NCBI GenBank assembly: GCA_964012715.1
Contig: CAXGUG010000003.1
Coordinates: 25,621-89,620 of the forward strand
Reading direction: 5' to 3'
DNA length: 64,000 nucleotides
From: UBA1479 sp964012715
GTDB lineage: Bacteria > Pseudomonadota > Alphaproteobacteria > Rhodospirillales > Casp-alpha2
A program made the translations under genes and the position numbers. The notes beneath the pieces were generated by a model. That model saw only the letters and a program-made list of their open reading frames with translations, searched no databases and was not told the DNA's origin. Of this stretch, positions 8,828-17,616 are shown piece after piece. How positions within the stretch are numbered: position 1 is the first letter of the stretch; each line of letters opens with the position of its first letter.

Positions 8828-11071
8828 ATGCCGCTTTCGACTTATCTGCCGGAGGAAATGGGTTCCGTTTCCGTTGCCCCCTTGGGCCCGGTCGAAGCCG
8901 GCAGCCTGCAGTCGTTCTTCATCATCTATACGGCGGGCAAGTTCGGGATCGACGATTCCGGCAGCCTGAAGATCGTGCATCGTTTCGCCTCGGACCTGGG
9001 GCGGTTGCAGATGGACGACCCGGAAGGCCCCAATTACGTCTCGGCCCAGGCCTCGAACGGTGCCGTCCTGCACCTGGAATACGATATCAAGCGGAACTTC
9101 CGCCCCTGGGACAAGACGCTCTATATCAAGGTCGTGCGCGGCTTCCTGTCCGAAGGCGACCGCATCGTCATCCGCATCGGCGACCGCCGGTTCGGCGGGC
9201 CCGGTGTGCGGATGCAGACGTTCCAGGAAAAGGAATTTCAATTCCGCGTCCTGGTCGATGCCTTCGCCACCTATGACTACATTGAATTGCCGCGCCAGCC
9301 GTCGATCGAGATCGAACCCGGCCCGCCGACTTTGTACAAAGCCGTCCTGCCGACCCTGAAGCGTGTTGGCGAGACCTTTCGCCTGGGCCTCAAGGGCGAG
9401 GATATCTGGGGCAACCCGTCGACCAAATGCGAGGATACCTTCCGCGTGGTGGCGACCCGCCCGGTCGAAAACCTGCCTGATGAAATCTCGTTCTATCCCG
9501 GTCAGGCCTCGGTTCAGATCGACGGCCTGCGCGCCGAGGCCGAGGGCGATTTGCGGATCGACCTGATCGACTTGCATGGCAACGTCGCGGCCCGCTCGAA
9601 CCCGTTGCGCATCGTGCCCCAGGGGGCGGGCGTGTCGTTCTGGGCGGACCTGCATGGCCAGTCCCAGGAAACCATCGGCACCAACAACGCGCGATCCTAT
9701 TTCGCCTTTGCCCGCGACCGGGCGTTCCTGGACGCGACCGTTCATCAAGGCAACGATTTCCAGATCACGTCCGAATTCTGGGCCGAGCTGAACATGCTGT
9801 CGCGCGAGTTTACCCAGGACAACCGCTTCATCGTCATTCCCGGCTACGAATGGTCGGGCAATACCTGCCTGGGCGGCGACCGCAACGTGCTCTATTCCGA
9901 GGAAGGGCGACCGATCTATCGCTCGTCCCACGCCCTGGTCGAAGATCAATCGGACATGGTGCAGGACGCCAATAGCGTCGAGGAACTGTTCGACAAGCTG
10001 TCAGACGAGGACTGTGTCGTGTTCGCCCATGTCGGCGGGCGTTATGCGGATATCCGACGGGGGCATGACCGCGCGATCGAACGCTCGGTCGAGGTCCATT
10101 CCGCCTGGGGCACCTTTGAGTGGTTGGTCGAGGATGCCTTCGAAATGGGCTATCGCACGGGCATTCTGGCGACCTCGGACGGGCATAAGGGGCGGCCCGG
10201 GGCGAGCCATCCGGGGGCGACCCGGTTCGGGGCCTATGGCGGGCTGACCTGTCTGTTCGGCGAGGCGCTGACCCGCCAGGACCTGATGAAAGCCCTGCGC
10301 CGCCGACACCATTATTGCACCACCGGCTGCCGCGCCGTGCTGTCGACCAAGGTGACCCTGGACGCCCCGGCGGAACGGTATGACGACGACCCGGCCCTGG
10401 GCGGGCCCGCCGACGAAATGGTCACCCAAGCCGTGATGGGCGACATTCTGCGCACCGACGCCGCCGAGGCGACGTTCGAGATCGACCTGCATGCCGGGGC
10501 GGCCATTGACCGGATCGAAATCCGCGACGGCCTGCGCTTGTTGGAAACCTGGCGTCCGTCGGAAAAAGAAGACATGGGGCGGCGCGTCCGGATCGTCTGG
10601 GAAGGTTCCGAATACCGGGGCCGGGGGCGCGAAACCATCTGGGACGGCTTCGCGGAACTGTCGGGCAATGCCTTTACCCGAGTCGAGCCGATCAATTGGT
10701 ACAACGTCGAAAAGAAGCTCGATCTGGTCACGCCGCAGCGGGTCGAATGGTCGTCGCTGACCACCGGCGGCTTCATCGGGTTTGATGCCTGGTTGGACGA
10801 CATGGTCATGGGCTGGCTGCGGATCGACACGCCCTTGGTCAAAAAAACGGTCGCCGTGCAGGACATCGGCCGCGAGGATATCTGCCTGGAAGCGGGTGGT
10901 CTGGGGCGCCGGGTGCGCATTTACCGCCTGCCGGAAAGCAACCCGCACACGCGGCTCAAGCTGGAACGCCGCATCCCCCTGAGCCCTGATCGCGACAATG
11001 CCCTGTACGTTCGGATTACCCTGGAAGACGGCCAAGTCATCTGGTCGTCGCCGATCTATCTGGTGCCGTGA
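8828..11071 (+). CDS. DUF3604 (PHP-like) domain protein
   Basis: Large protein of 747 residues. The central half holds a PHP-like metal-site signature in order: FWADLHGQSQET, TVHQGNDF, VIPGYEWSG, VFAHVGG, VEVHSAWG and ATSDGHKGRPGASHPG, then RRHHYCTTGCRAVLS, as in DUF3604 proteins. The His/Asp/Glu spacing suggests a di- or trinuclear metal hydrolase, perhaps on a phosphoester; substrate is unknown. The N-terminal ~270 residues look beta-rich. No signal peptide is evident, so it is probably cytoplasmic. ATG follows TTAGGAA. The next gene (VOC protein) overlaps its stop, so the two are translated together. Confidence 0.85.
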   Translation: MPLSTYLPEEMGSVSVAPLGPVEAGSLQSFFIIYTAGKFGIDDSGSLKIVHRFASDLGRLQMDDPEGPNYVSAQASNGAVLHLEYDIKRNFRPWDKTLYIKVVRGFLSEGDRIVIRIGDRRFGGPGVRMQTFQEKEFQFRVLVDAFATYDYIELPRQPSIEIEPGPPTLYKAVLPTLKRVGETFRLGLKGEDIWGNPSTKCEDTFRVVATRPVENLPDEISFYPGQASVQIDGLRAEAEGDLRIDLIDLHGNVAARSNPLRIVPQGAGVSFWADLHGQSQETIGTNNARSYFAFARDRAFLDATVHQGNDFQITSEFWAELNMLSREFTQDNRFIVIPGYEWSGNTCLGGDRNVLYSEEGRPIYRSSHALVEDQSDMVQDANSVEELFDKLSDEDCVVFAHVGGRYADIRRGHDRAIERSVEVHSAWGTFEWLVEDAFEMGYRTGILATSDGHKGRPGASHPGATRFGAYGGLTCLFGEALTRQDLMKALRRRHHYCTTGCRAVLSTKVTLDAPAERYDDDPALGGPADEMVTQAVMGDILRTDAAEATFEIDLHAGAAIDRIEIRDGLRLLETWRPSEKEDMGRRVRIVWEGSEYRGRGRETIWDGFAELSGNAFTRVEPINWYNVEKKLDLVTPQRVEWSSLTTGGFIGFDAWLDDMVMGWLRIDTPLVKKTVAVQDIGREDICLEAGGLGRRVRIYRLPESNPHTRLKLERRIPLSPDRDNALYVRITLEDGQVIWSSPIYLVP

Positions 11072-11946
11072 TGGTCGGGATGCGCGGCGTCGATCATGCC
11101 GTTCTGGCGGCCCGCGATCTGACGGCGCTAGCGGCGTTTTACGAGCGCTTGGGCTTTACCGTCACGCCGCAGGCCCAACACCCGTTCGGCACCGGCAACC
11201 GATTGGTTCAGGTTCAGGGATCGTTCCTGGAACTGCTGTCCGTGACCCAACCGCAAGACGTGCCGGAAGCCGCCGAGGGAGATTTCTCCTTCGGCGCGTT
11301 CAATCGCGATTTCCTGGCTGGTGACGAAGGTATGTCGATGCTGGCCCTGACCTCGGACGGCTGGGAGCAGGACCGCACCCGGTTCGAGGCCGATGGGCTA
11401 ACGGTGTTCGCCCCCTTCGCCTTCGGGCGCAGTGCGCGTCAACCGGACGGGACCGAGGTTAAATTCGATTTCCGCCTGACCTTCGTCGATGCGCCGAGCA
11501 TGCCGCGGGCATCGTTCTTTACCTGCAATCATTGCCACCCGGCCGAGATTTTTTGGAAACCGGCGTATCAGACCCATGCCAATGGCGCGCAGCGCCTGGC
11601 CGAGATCACATTGGTGTCGGAAAGCCCTGAAGCTCATTGGGAATTCCTGTCCCGGATGTTCGGCGCGGTGGTGCCGGTCAACGGGGGAATCTGCGTCGGC
11701 CTGATCGGAGCGGGGCTGTGCATCTTGGAGCCCGAAGCCTTCGCCGAGACCTTCCCGGGCGCGCGTCCGCCGGAACTGGTCGGGGAAGAAGCGCGCTTCG
11801 CCGCTGTTCGGTTGCTGGTTTCGGATCTGGCCGAGGCCGAAGCCCTGTGGCGCGACCGCGAAGTGCCGTTCCGGCGCGCCGGGCGGCGCATCTATGTCCC
11901 GGGCGACCACGCCTTCGGCGCCCTGATCTGCCTGTCCGACGGTTAA
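11071..11946 (+). CDS. VOC-superfamily (glyoxalase-like domain) protein
   Basis: Small metal-dependent fold of the vicinal oxygen chelate superfamily. The protein opens with RGVDHAVLAARDLTALAAFY and GFTVTPQAQHPFGTGN, matching the glyoxalase-like_1 type. A second, weaker module spans about residues 165-290, so it is a two-module protein of 291 residues. The chosen ATG overlaps the last base of the upstream TGA (TGATG); a GTG three bases earlier is an alternative. Overlap with the DUF3604 gene implies a joint function. The reaction is not predictable from sequence. Confidence 0.82.
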   Translation: MVGMRGVDHAVLAARDLTALAAFYERLGFTVTPQAQHPFGTGNRLVQVQGSFLELLSVTQPQDVPEAAEGDFSFGAFNRDFLAGDEGMSMLALTSDGWEQDRTRFEADGLTVFAPFAFGRSARQPDGTEVKFDFRLTFVDAPSMPRASFFTCNHCHPAEIFWKPAYQTHANGAQRLAEITLVSESPEAHWEFLSRMFGAVVPVNGGICVGLIGAGLCILEPEAFAETFPGARPPELVGEEARFAAVRLLVSDLAEAEALWRDREVPFRRAGRRIYVPGDHAFGALICLSDG

Positions 11947-11987
11947 GCAAGTCCCGCTGAATCGGGTCCGGGCAGTCATTTCTTATA

Positions 11988-12005
11988 CCTATATAGCTAT
12001 ATAGG
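11988..12005. promoter_or_regulatory. perfect 18-bp palindrome, candidate GntR operator
   Basis: CCTATATAGCTATATAGG is a perfect inverted repeat 79 bp upstream of the GntR start. HutC/UTRA-type GntR proteins bind AT-rich palindromes of this size, often upstream of themselves, so autoregulation and control of the operon that follows are likely. This is inferred from position and symmetry only. Confidence 0.55.
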
Positions 12006-12083
12006 ACTTGCGAAATCTAATGTATCAGGCGTAGCATTTCCGCAAAGGGCCGAACCAAACAGGCTCAACGAGGAAATACATTC

Positions 12084-12851
12084 ATGGTGGTCTCCGCCCT
12101 GGCAACGGTGCTTGAGGACGGTCCCGAGGGGGACTCCCCGCGCCTGCCGAAATATTTGCAACTGTCCGACGCCATCGCGCGCGCCATCGTGCGTGGGGAA
12201 TTGCAGTGCGGCGAGAAACTGCCGCCGGAAAGCGAACTGGCGCGCATTCTTCCGGCCAGCCTCGGCACCATCCAGCGCGCCTTGAACAATCTGGCCGACC
12301 GGGGCCTGCTGATCCGTCGCCACGGGCACGGCACCTTCGTGGCCGAGCCGTCGATGGCGCCGCAGGACCTGTGGCATTTTCGTTTCCTGGCCGCCGACGG
12401 GCGCTCGCTGCTGCCGGTCTATACCCAGGTCGGGGCGATTGAAAAGGGCCGCAAGGCGGGGGTGTGGAGCGACTTCCTGGGCACCCGCGACGTCATCAAG
12501 GTCACGCGCCGGATCGATATCGATCACACCCATATGGGGATCAGCGAGTTGTACTTGCCCCAGGCACGGGCGCCGGGTCTGTTGGACCTGCGCCCCAAGG
12601 CGCTGGAAAACGTCAACATCCGCGCCTTGATGGCGCAGCGCTTCGGAATCGTTACCGAACGGGTGCGCGAACTGGTCGATTGCCAGCCGCTGCCGCCGAT
12701 GGTGACCGAAGCCCTGGGCCAGTCGCGCGGGGCCGTGGGCCTGGCCTATCACATGGAAGGGTTCGAGCCCCGCGACCGCCCGATCAGCTACCAGGTCGCC
12801 TGGTTCCCGCCCGGCGGGCCGCGCCTGGTTCTTGGCGAAAAGCACGAATAG
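12084..12851 (+). CDS. GntR-family transcriptional regulator with UTRA domain
   Basis: One-component regulator, 255 residues. The N-terminal winged helix-turn-helix (about 22-90) reads KYLQLSDAIARAIVRGELQ, GEKLPPESELARIL and RRHGHGTFV, typical of GntR. The rest (about 100-250) is a UTRA-type ligand-binding domain as in HutC, which senses small organic acids or sugars. It lies 23 bp before the first gene of the succinate dehydrogenase-like/fumarase operon and is transcribed in the same direction, so it probably responds to that pathway's substrate, for example a C4 or C5 dicarboxylate. An 18-bp palindrome sits upstream. Confidence 0.9.
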   Translation: MVVSALATVLEDGPEGDSPRLPKYLQLSDAIARAIVRGELQCGEKLPPESELARILPASLGTIQRALNNLADRGLLIRRHGHGTFVAEPSMAPQDLWHFRFLAADGRSLLPVYTQVGAIEKGRKAGVWSDFLGTRDVIKVTRRIDIDHTHMGISELYLPQARAPGLLDLRPKALENVNIRALMAQRFGIVTERVRELVDCQPLPPMVTEALGQSRGAVGLAYHMEGFEPRDRPISYQVAWFPPGGPRLVLGEKHE

Positions 12852-12874
12852 GACATCCACCGAACGGAACGAAT

Positions 12875-13594
12875 ATGAGCAACGACACCCTTACCGTCGA
12901 AATTTGGCGCGGACAGGAAGAAGGCCGCTTCGATACCTTCCAGGTTCCGCGCATGGCCAGCCAGACCGTGCTGGACATCGTCACCTATGTTCAACGCAAC
13001 CTGGACCCGGGTTTGTCTTATCGCTTCGCCTGTCGCGTCGGGGTTTGCGGGTCCTGCGCCATGACCGTCAACGGCAAGCCGCGCTGGACCTGCCGCACCC
13101 ATGTCGACAAGGTCGCCGATGAAGGGGTGCTGCGTATCCAGCCGCTCAAGAACCTGCCGGTGATCCGCGACCTGGCCGTGGACATGACAGACTTTTTCGA
13201 GAAATGGACCAAGGCCAAGGCCCATTTCGTGCCGACCGAAACGCGTCACGACGAATTCGCCCAGGTCTCGCCCGACGACGCCAAGCGCAAGGAAGCCAGC
13301 GCCGGGATCGAATGCATCAACTGCGGCGTCTGCTATTCGGCCTGCGACACGGTGGCTTGGCTTGGCGACTATCTGGGCCCGGCGGCGCTCAACCGGTCCT
13401 GGACCCTGGTCAATGACGCCCGCGACGGCGGACAGACCGAACGGTTGAAGGCCGTGGCCGGGGTCGGCGGGTGCCAATCCTGCCATTCGCATCAAAGCTG
13501 TTTCGAGCTTTGTCCCAAGCACCTGAACCCGACCGCGTCGATCGCCGGGTTGAAGCGCGCGACGGTGAAGGCCGCGTTGAAGGGGGATATCTGA
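12875..13594 (+). CDS. succinate dehydrogenase/fumarate reductase iron-sulfur subunit
   Basis: Electron-transfer subunit linking the flavoprotein to quinone; 239 residues. The N-terminal ferredoxin domain binds [2Fe-2S] through CRVGVCGSC and the later TC in KPRWTC. The C-terminal helical domain carries CINCGVCYSAC ([4Fe-4S]) and GGCQSCHSHQSCFELCPKH ([3Fe-4S] plus the fourth [4Fe-4S] Cys). The ATG at 12875 is preceded by GGAACGAAT; a longer frame running back into the GntR gene is a shadow. It is first of six structural genes with tight spacing, followed by the two membrane anchors. Whether the complex oxidises succinate or reduces fumarate cannot be settled from this subunit. Confidence 0.92.
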   Translation: MSNDTLTVEIWRGQEEGRFDTFQVPRMASQTVLDIVTYVQRNLDPGLSYRFACRVGVCGSCAMTVNGKPRWTCRTHVDKVADEGVLRIQPLKNLPVIRDLAVDMTDFFEKWTKAKAHFVPTETRHDEFAQVSPDDAKRKEASAGIECINCGVCYSACDTVAWLGDYLGPAALNRSWTLVNDARDGGQTERLKAVAGVGGCQSCHSHQSCFELCPKHLNPTASIAGLKRATVKAALKGDI

Positions 13595-13596
13595 TC

Positions 13597-13947
13597 ATGA
13601 CCCCACAACGCGCCGAAACCCTGGAATGGCTGGTTCAGCGGGCCAGCGCCGCCGTGCTGGCGATTTGCGTGATCGTTCATCTGGCCGTGATCGTCCTGGC
13701 CGTGCAGGGCGGAGTGACGGCCAAGGAAATCGCCGGCCGCGTCGGCGGCAGCATCCCCTGGCTGATGTTCTATTCGGTCTTCATCATCGCGGTCGCCCTG
13801 CATGCCCCGGCGGGCCTGCGCAATATCCTGCGCGAATACACGCCGCTGGGCCGCCGCGCGACCCATTGGGTGATGGCCGCGGTTTGCGCGCTGATCCTGG
13901 TCATGGGGTTCCGCGCCGTGATCGGCCTCTATGGATTGGGGGCCTGA
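13597..13947 (+). CDS. succinate dehydrogenase/fumarate reductase membrane anchor subunit (first)
   Basis: Small inner-membrane protein of 116 residues with three hydrophobic helices. Histidines placed within helices (VIVHLAVI near 27, VALHAPAG near 66) are candidates for haem b ligation. It starts two bases after the iron-sulfur gene's TGA. In this family the anchors bind quinone and haem; position between the iron-sulfur gene and a second anchor supports that role although the sequence is poorly conserved. The anchors' coming before the flavoprotein gene is not the usual sdhCDAB order. Confidence 0.8.
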   Translation: MTPQRAETLEWLVQRASAAVLAICVIVHLAVIVLAVQGGVTAKEIAGRVGGSIPWLMFYSVFIIAVALHAPAGLRNILREYTPLGRRATHWVMAAVCALILVMGFRAVIGLYGLGA

Positions 13948-13951
13948 GATC

Positions 13952-14290
13952 ATGAAGACGCATCGCAACCACGCCAATTATTGGGCCTTCGTCCTGCATC
14001 GCCTGTCGGGCGTCGCCCTGCTGTTGTTCCTGCCCGCGCATTTCTATGTGCTGGGTCTGGCGGTCGAGCGCTCGGCGGATATGGACGCCTTCCTGTCCTG
14101 GACCGAGGCCCCGGTGGTCAAGCTGTTGGAAACGGGGCTGGTGATCCTGCTTGCCGCGCATATGACCGGCGGCCTGCGCATCCTGGCCATCGAATTCCTG
14201 GCTTGGCGGGACTGGCAGAAATCGGTGGTCGCCGTGACCGGCGGCCTGTCCGTGGCGGCGGGGCTGTTGTTCCTGCTGAACGCGGGCTGA
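13952..14290 (+). CDS. succinate dehydrogenase/fumarate reductase membrane anchor subunit (second, cytochrome b type)
   Basis: Three-helix anchor of 112 residues. HRLSGVALLLFLPAHFYV is the SdhC-type motif with the HRxSG that lines the quinone site, and LLAAHMTGGLRIL carries the helix II His expected to bind haem b. The ATG at 13952 (MKTHRNHANYWAFVLHR) lies 5 bp after the preceding stop; an earlier in-frame ATG at 13931 would overlap it. Together with the first anchor it should hold the complex in the inner membrane and exchange electrons with quinone. Confidence 0.85.
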   Translation: MKTHRNHANYWAFVLHRLSGVALLLFLPAHFYVLGLAVERSADMDAFLSWTEAPVVKLLETGLVILLAAHMTGGLRILAIEFLAWRDWQKSVVAVTGGLSVAAGLLFLLNAG

Positions 14291-14314
14291 GACACGTTTG
14301 AGGGAGAAGAAACG

Positions 14315-15190
14315 ATGAAGCTCGATCTTCAAGCCGTCGAGGAAGCGGCCAAGCATCTATATATCCAGGCGCTGAAGGTCCTGCCGCCGGATATCAAGGA
14401 AGGCTTCAAGCGCCTGGACGCGACGGAAACCGACCCGACCGCCAAGTCGATCCTGGCGACGATGATCCAAAACATCGACGTCGCGGAAGATACGACCAAC
14501 CTGCTGTGCCAGGACACGGGCATTCCGATCTACAATGTCGAGATCGGCAGCAACGTCGAATTCGACGGCCACGCCATGAAGCAGGCGATCCGCAAGGGCT
14601 GCGAGCGGGCGACCACGGAACACCCCCTGCGCTCGTCGGTCGTCCATCCGATCACCCGTATCAACGAGCAGACGTCCTGCGGCATCCGCGTGCCGGTCAT
14701 CAACATCGACTTCACCGACAAAGACGAAGTGTTCGAGATGGAAATGATCCCCAAGGGATCGGGCTCGGAGAACGGCAGCTTTTTGAAGATGTGCATCCCC
14801 GCCGACGGTGTGGCCGGGATCAAGACCTTCGTCATCGACAAGGTGATGGAAGCAGGGGGCAAGGTCTGCCCGCCGACCATCGTCGGCGTCGGCGTTGGCG
14901 GGACTTCGGACCTATGCACCAAGCTGGCCAAGAAAGCCGGGGCGCGGCCCCTGGGCAGCACCTGCCCCGATCCCGAGGGGGCCAAGCTGGAAAAGGAACT
15001 GAGCGACGCGGTCAATATGCTGGGTATCGGGCCGCAGGGCCTGGGCGGGGACTCAACCGCCTTCGCCGTGCATGTCGAGACGGCGGCGACCCACATCACC
15101 ATGAACCCGGTCGCGGTCAACATCATGTGCCATTCGGCCCGCCGCGCGCGGGCGACCTTCACGCCCAAGGGCGTCGAGATCGGTTTCTGA
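14315..15190 (+). CDS. fumarate hydratase class I, alpha subunit
   Basis: Larger subunit (291 residues) of an oxygen-sensitive [4Fe-4S] hydro-lyase of the TtdA/FumA-alpha type. LLCQDTGIPIYNVEIG holds the first cluster Cys (C65), GGKVCPPTIVGVGVGG a second Cys and MCHSARRARATF a third near the C terminus. Members interconvert fumarate/malate, dehydrate tartrate or hydrate mesaconate, and these are not easily told apart by eye. It lies between the membrane anchors and the beta subunit of the same operon, so its product or substrate is probably handled by the dehydrogenase-like complex. Confidence 0.9.
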   Translation: MKLDLQAVEEAAKHLYIQALKVLPPDIKEGFKRLDATETDPTAKSILATMIQNIDVAEDTTNLLCQDTGIPIYNVEIGSNVEFDGHAMKQAIRKGCERATTEHPLRSSVVHPITRINEQTSCGIRVPVINIDFTDKDEVFEMEMIPKGSGSENGSFLKMCIPADGVAGIKTFVIDKVMEAGGKVCPPTIVGVGVGGTSDLCTKLAKKAGARPLGSTCPDPEGAKLEKELSDAVNMLGIGPQGLGGDSTAFAVHVETAATHITMNPVAVNIMCHSARRARATFTPKGVEIGF

Positions 15191-15207
15191 GGAAGGGAGC
15201 GAAGACC

Positions 15208-15819
15208 ATGACCGAACACGTCATCCACATGCCCTGCACCGAGGAACAGATCCGCGAACTGAAGGCGGGCGATACGGTGATCTTGGAAGATTGGCTGTAC
15301 GGCATCCGCGATGCGACGCAGATTCATATGTTCGACAAGGGCCGCAAGACGCGGTTCGATTTGAACGGCCATGCGGTGATCCATACCGCGCCCAACGTGA
15401 AGAAGGTGCCGAAGTCGAACTTCTGTCCGGCGGGGTACGAGTCCGTCTGTATCGGGACCACGACCAGTCAGCGGATGGAGCGGTTCTCCCGCCCGCTGAT
15501 GCAGGAATACGGCGTGCGCATGATCATCGGCAAGGGCGGCCTGGGCGAAGAGAGTCGTAAGGCATTCCAGGAATTCGGCGGCGTATACCTGGCGATCATC
15601 GGCGGCACGGCGGCGCTGGAGACGACCTGGATCGAACAGATCACGGATGTCGATCTGGAAGACCTGAACCCCGAATGCCTATGGGAATTCAAGATCAAGC
15701 ATTTCGGCCCGTTGCTGGTGGCCATGGATGCCCATGGCGGATCGCTCTACGACGGGGTCAAGAAAACGGCAGAAGAACGCCGCGCCGAAGCGCTGGCCAG
15801 TATGGGGGTTAATCCGTGA
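15208..15819 (+). CDS. fumarate hydratase class I, beta subunit
   Basis: Smaller subunit (203 residues) matching TtdB/FumA-beta. CIGTTTSQRME corresponds to the GPTTSxRM substrate-binding motif and IIGKGGLG is also conserved. The ATG at 15208 follows GGAAGGGAG; the frame extending upstream overlaps the alpha subunit and is a shadow. The last codons overlap the flavoprotein start by 4 bp (GTGA), so translation is coupled, a strong sign that hydratase and oxidoreductase work in one pathway. Confidence 0.9.
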   Translation: MTEHVIHMPCTEEQIRELKAGDTVILEDWLYGIRDATQIHMFDKGRKTRFDLNGHAVIHTAPNVKKVPKSNFCPAGYESVCIGTTTSQRMERFSRPLMQEYGVRMIIGKGGLGEESRKAFQEFGGVYLAIIGGTAALETTWIEQITDVDLEDLNPECLWEFKIKHFGPLLVAMDAHGGSLYDGVKKTAEERRAEALASMGVNP

Positions 15820-17552
15820 AGCCCGAAATCGATAAACAGCAGACCGACGTTCTGATCCTGGGCTCCGGCGGCGCCGGGCTGTTCGCGGCCCTGCACGCCA
15901 AGGACTTGGCGCCGCACTTGAAGGTCACCGTCGCGGTCAAGGGCCTGCTGGGCAAGACCGGCTGCACCCGTATGGTGCAGGGTGGCTACAACGTCGCACT
16001 GGCCTCCGGCGACAGCGCCGAACGCCATTTCATGGATACGGTCGAGGGCGGCAAGTGGCTCAACAACCAGGAACTCGCCTGGACCCTGGTGACCGAGGCG
16101 CAGGTCCGCATCCGCGAGCTTGAGAACGAGCTGGGCTGCTATTTCGACCGCAACCCGGACGGCACGGTCCACCAGAAAGCCTTCGCCGGGCAGACCTTCG
16201 ATCGTACCGTGCACAAGGGCGACCTGACCGGGATCGAGATCATCAATCGTCTGATGGAACAGACCTGGGCCCGCGACGTCGACAAGCTGGAAGATCACCG
16301 CGCCATTGAATTGGTCCGCTCCGACGACGGCTCGCGCATTTCCGGTGTGCTGTTCATCGATATGCGGACCGGGCAGTTCCGCTTTGTTCAGGCCAAGGCC
16401 GTGCTGCTGGCGACCGGCGGCGGGCCGACCATGTACAAATACCACACGCCGTCGGGCGACAAGTCCTGCGACGGCATGGCCATGGCCTTGCGCCTGGGTC
16501 TGCCGCTGCGCGACATGGAGATGGTGCAGTTCCACCCGACCGGCCTGATCGCCGGGTCGGACACCCGCATGACCGGCACGATCATCGAGGAAGGCCTGCG
16601 CGGTTTCGGCGGCTACCTTCTGGGCGGCGACGAAGAACGCTTCATGCATAAGTATGACGAGCGCAACGAGCGCGCGACCCGCGACATCGTGTCCCGCGCC
16701 ATGTTCACCGAAATGCGCGCGGGCAACATCGCCCCCAACGGTGGCCTGTACATCACCATGCGCCATCTGGACACGCCCCAGGTGCGCAAGAACTTCAAGG
16801 GCATGGTCGAACGCTGCGCCGATTGCGGCTTCGATCTGGCCGAGGGCCTGGTCGAGGTTGTTCCCACGGCCCACTACATGATGGGCGGGGTCGAATTCAA
16901 CGTCGATTGCTCGACGGCCCTGACCGGCCTGTTTGCGGCGGGCGAGGATACGGGTGGGGTGCACGGGGCCAACCGTCTGGGCGGTAACGGCGTCGCCAAT
17001 TCGACCGTGTTCGGCGGCATCGCCGGGGACACCATCGCCGAATGGACGCCAGATCATGGCCGCTTCGTCGAGCCGGACCCGACGGTTCTGGAGGATGCGG
17101 TGATGCGCGCCGGGCGGCCGCTTACCCAATCGGTGGAAAGCACCGGGGGCGGGATCGACGGCGTGCGCAAGCGCCTGTACGACCTGATGTGGGAAGACGC
17201 CGGCATCATCCGCGACGCCGCCAGCCTGAAACGGGCCGAGGCGGGATTGGAAATTCTCGATCACGACTTGGACCGCTGCGGCGTCACCGGCACGGACCTG
17301 GCCTATAACCTGACCTGGCACGACTGGCTGAACCTGAAGAACCTGATCCTGGTGTCGAAAGCCGTGACCGCCGCTGCCGTGGCGCGCGACGATTCCCGCG
17401 GGGCGCATTACCGGGCCGATTATCCGGACGTGCGCGACGTGGCAAATTCCCGCTTCACCCGCGTCACCCTGGACGGCCACGGCGTGATCCAGATGTCGAC
17501 CGAGCCGGTCGCCTTCACCCGGGTCAAGCCGGGCGAAACCTTGTTGACCTAG
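15816..17552 (+). CDS. succinate dehydrogenase/fumarate reductase-like flavoprotein subunit, covalent-FAD His replaced by Cys
   Basis: Catalytic FAD subunit (578 residues). ILGSGGAGLFAALHA is the dinucleotide fold, MEMVQFHPTGLIAG the substrate-pocket strand, EEGLRGFGGYLLGG holds the proton-shuttle Arg, and AAGEDTGGVHGANRLGGNG the C-terminal FAD motif. In canonical SdhA/FrdA the sequence RSHTVAAQGG supplies the His that binds FAD covalently; here the aligned stretch is TGCTRMVQGG, with Cys at that place. FAD may therefore be non-covalent, which usually lowers the potential and favours reduction over succinate oxidation. The GTG start overlaps the fumarase beta stop. Role within the family (succinate, methylsuccinate or another dicarboxylate) is open. 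Confidence 0.88.
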   Translation: MKPEIDKQQTDVLILGSGGAGLFAALHAKDLAPHLKVTVAVKGLLGKTGCTRMVQGGYNVALASGDSAERHFMDTVEGGKWLNNQELAWTLVTEAQVRIRELENELGCYFDRNPDGTVHQKAFAGQTFDRTVHKGDLTGIEIINRLMEQTWARDVDKLEDHRAIELVRSDDGSRISGVLFIDMRTGQFRFVQAKAVLLATGGGPTMYKYHTPSGDKSCDGMAMALRLGLPLRDMEMVQFHPTGLIAGSDTRMTGTIIEEGLRGFGGYLLGGDEERFMHKYDERNERATRDIVSRAMFTEMRAGNIAPNGGLYITMRHLDTPQVRKNFKGMVERCADCGFDLAEGLVEVVPTAHYMMGGVEFNVDCSTALTGLFAAGEDTGGVHGANRLGGNGVANSTVFGGIAGDTIAEWTPDHGRFVEPDPTVLEDAVMRAGRPLTQSVESTGGGIDGVRKRLYDLMWEDAGIIRDAASLKRAEAGLEILDHDLDRCGVTGTDLAYNLTWHDWLNLKNLILVSKAVTAAAVARDDSRGAHYRADYPDVRDVANSRFTRVTLDGHGVIQMSTEPVAFTRVKPGETLLT

Positions 17553-17616
17553 GGGGCGGCGGAGTAGGGCGAATGGGGGCCGTGACAAGGTCCCCGTAAC
17601 CCCTTAGCATCGCGGC

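Noticed and set aside
15747..17588. 613-codon minus-strand frame opposite the flavoprotein gene
   Set aside because: Antisense shadow; the plus-strand gene has complete FAD and active-site motifs.
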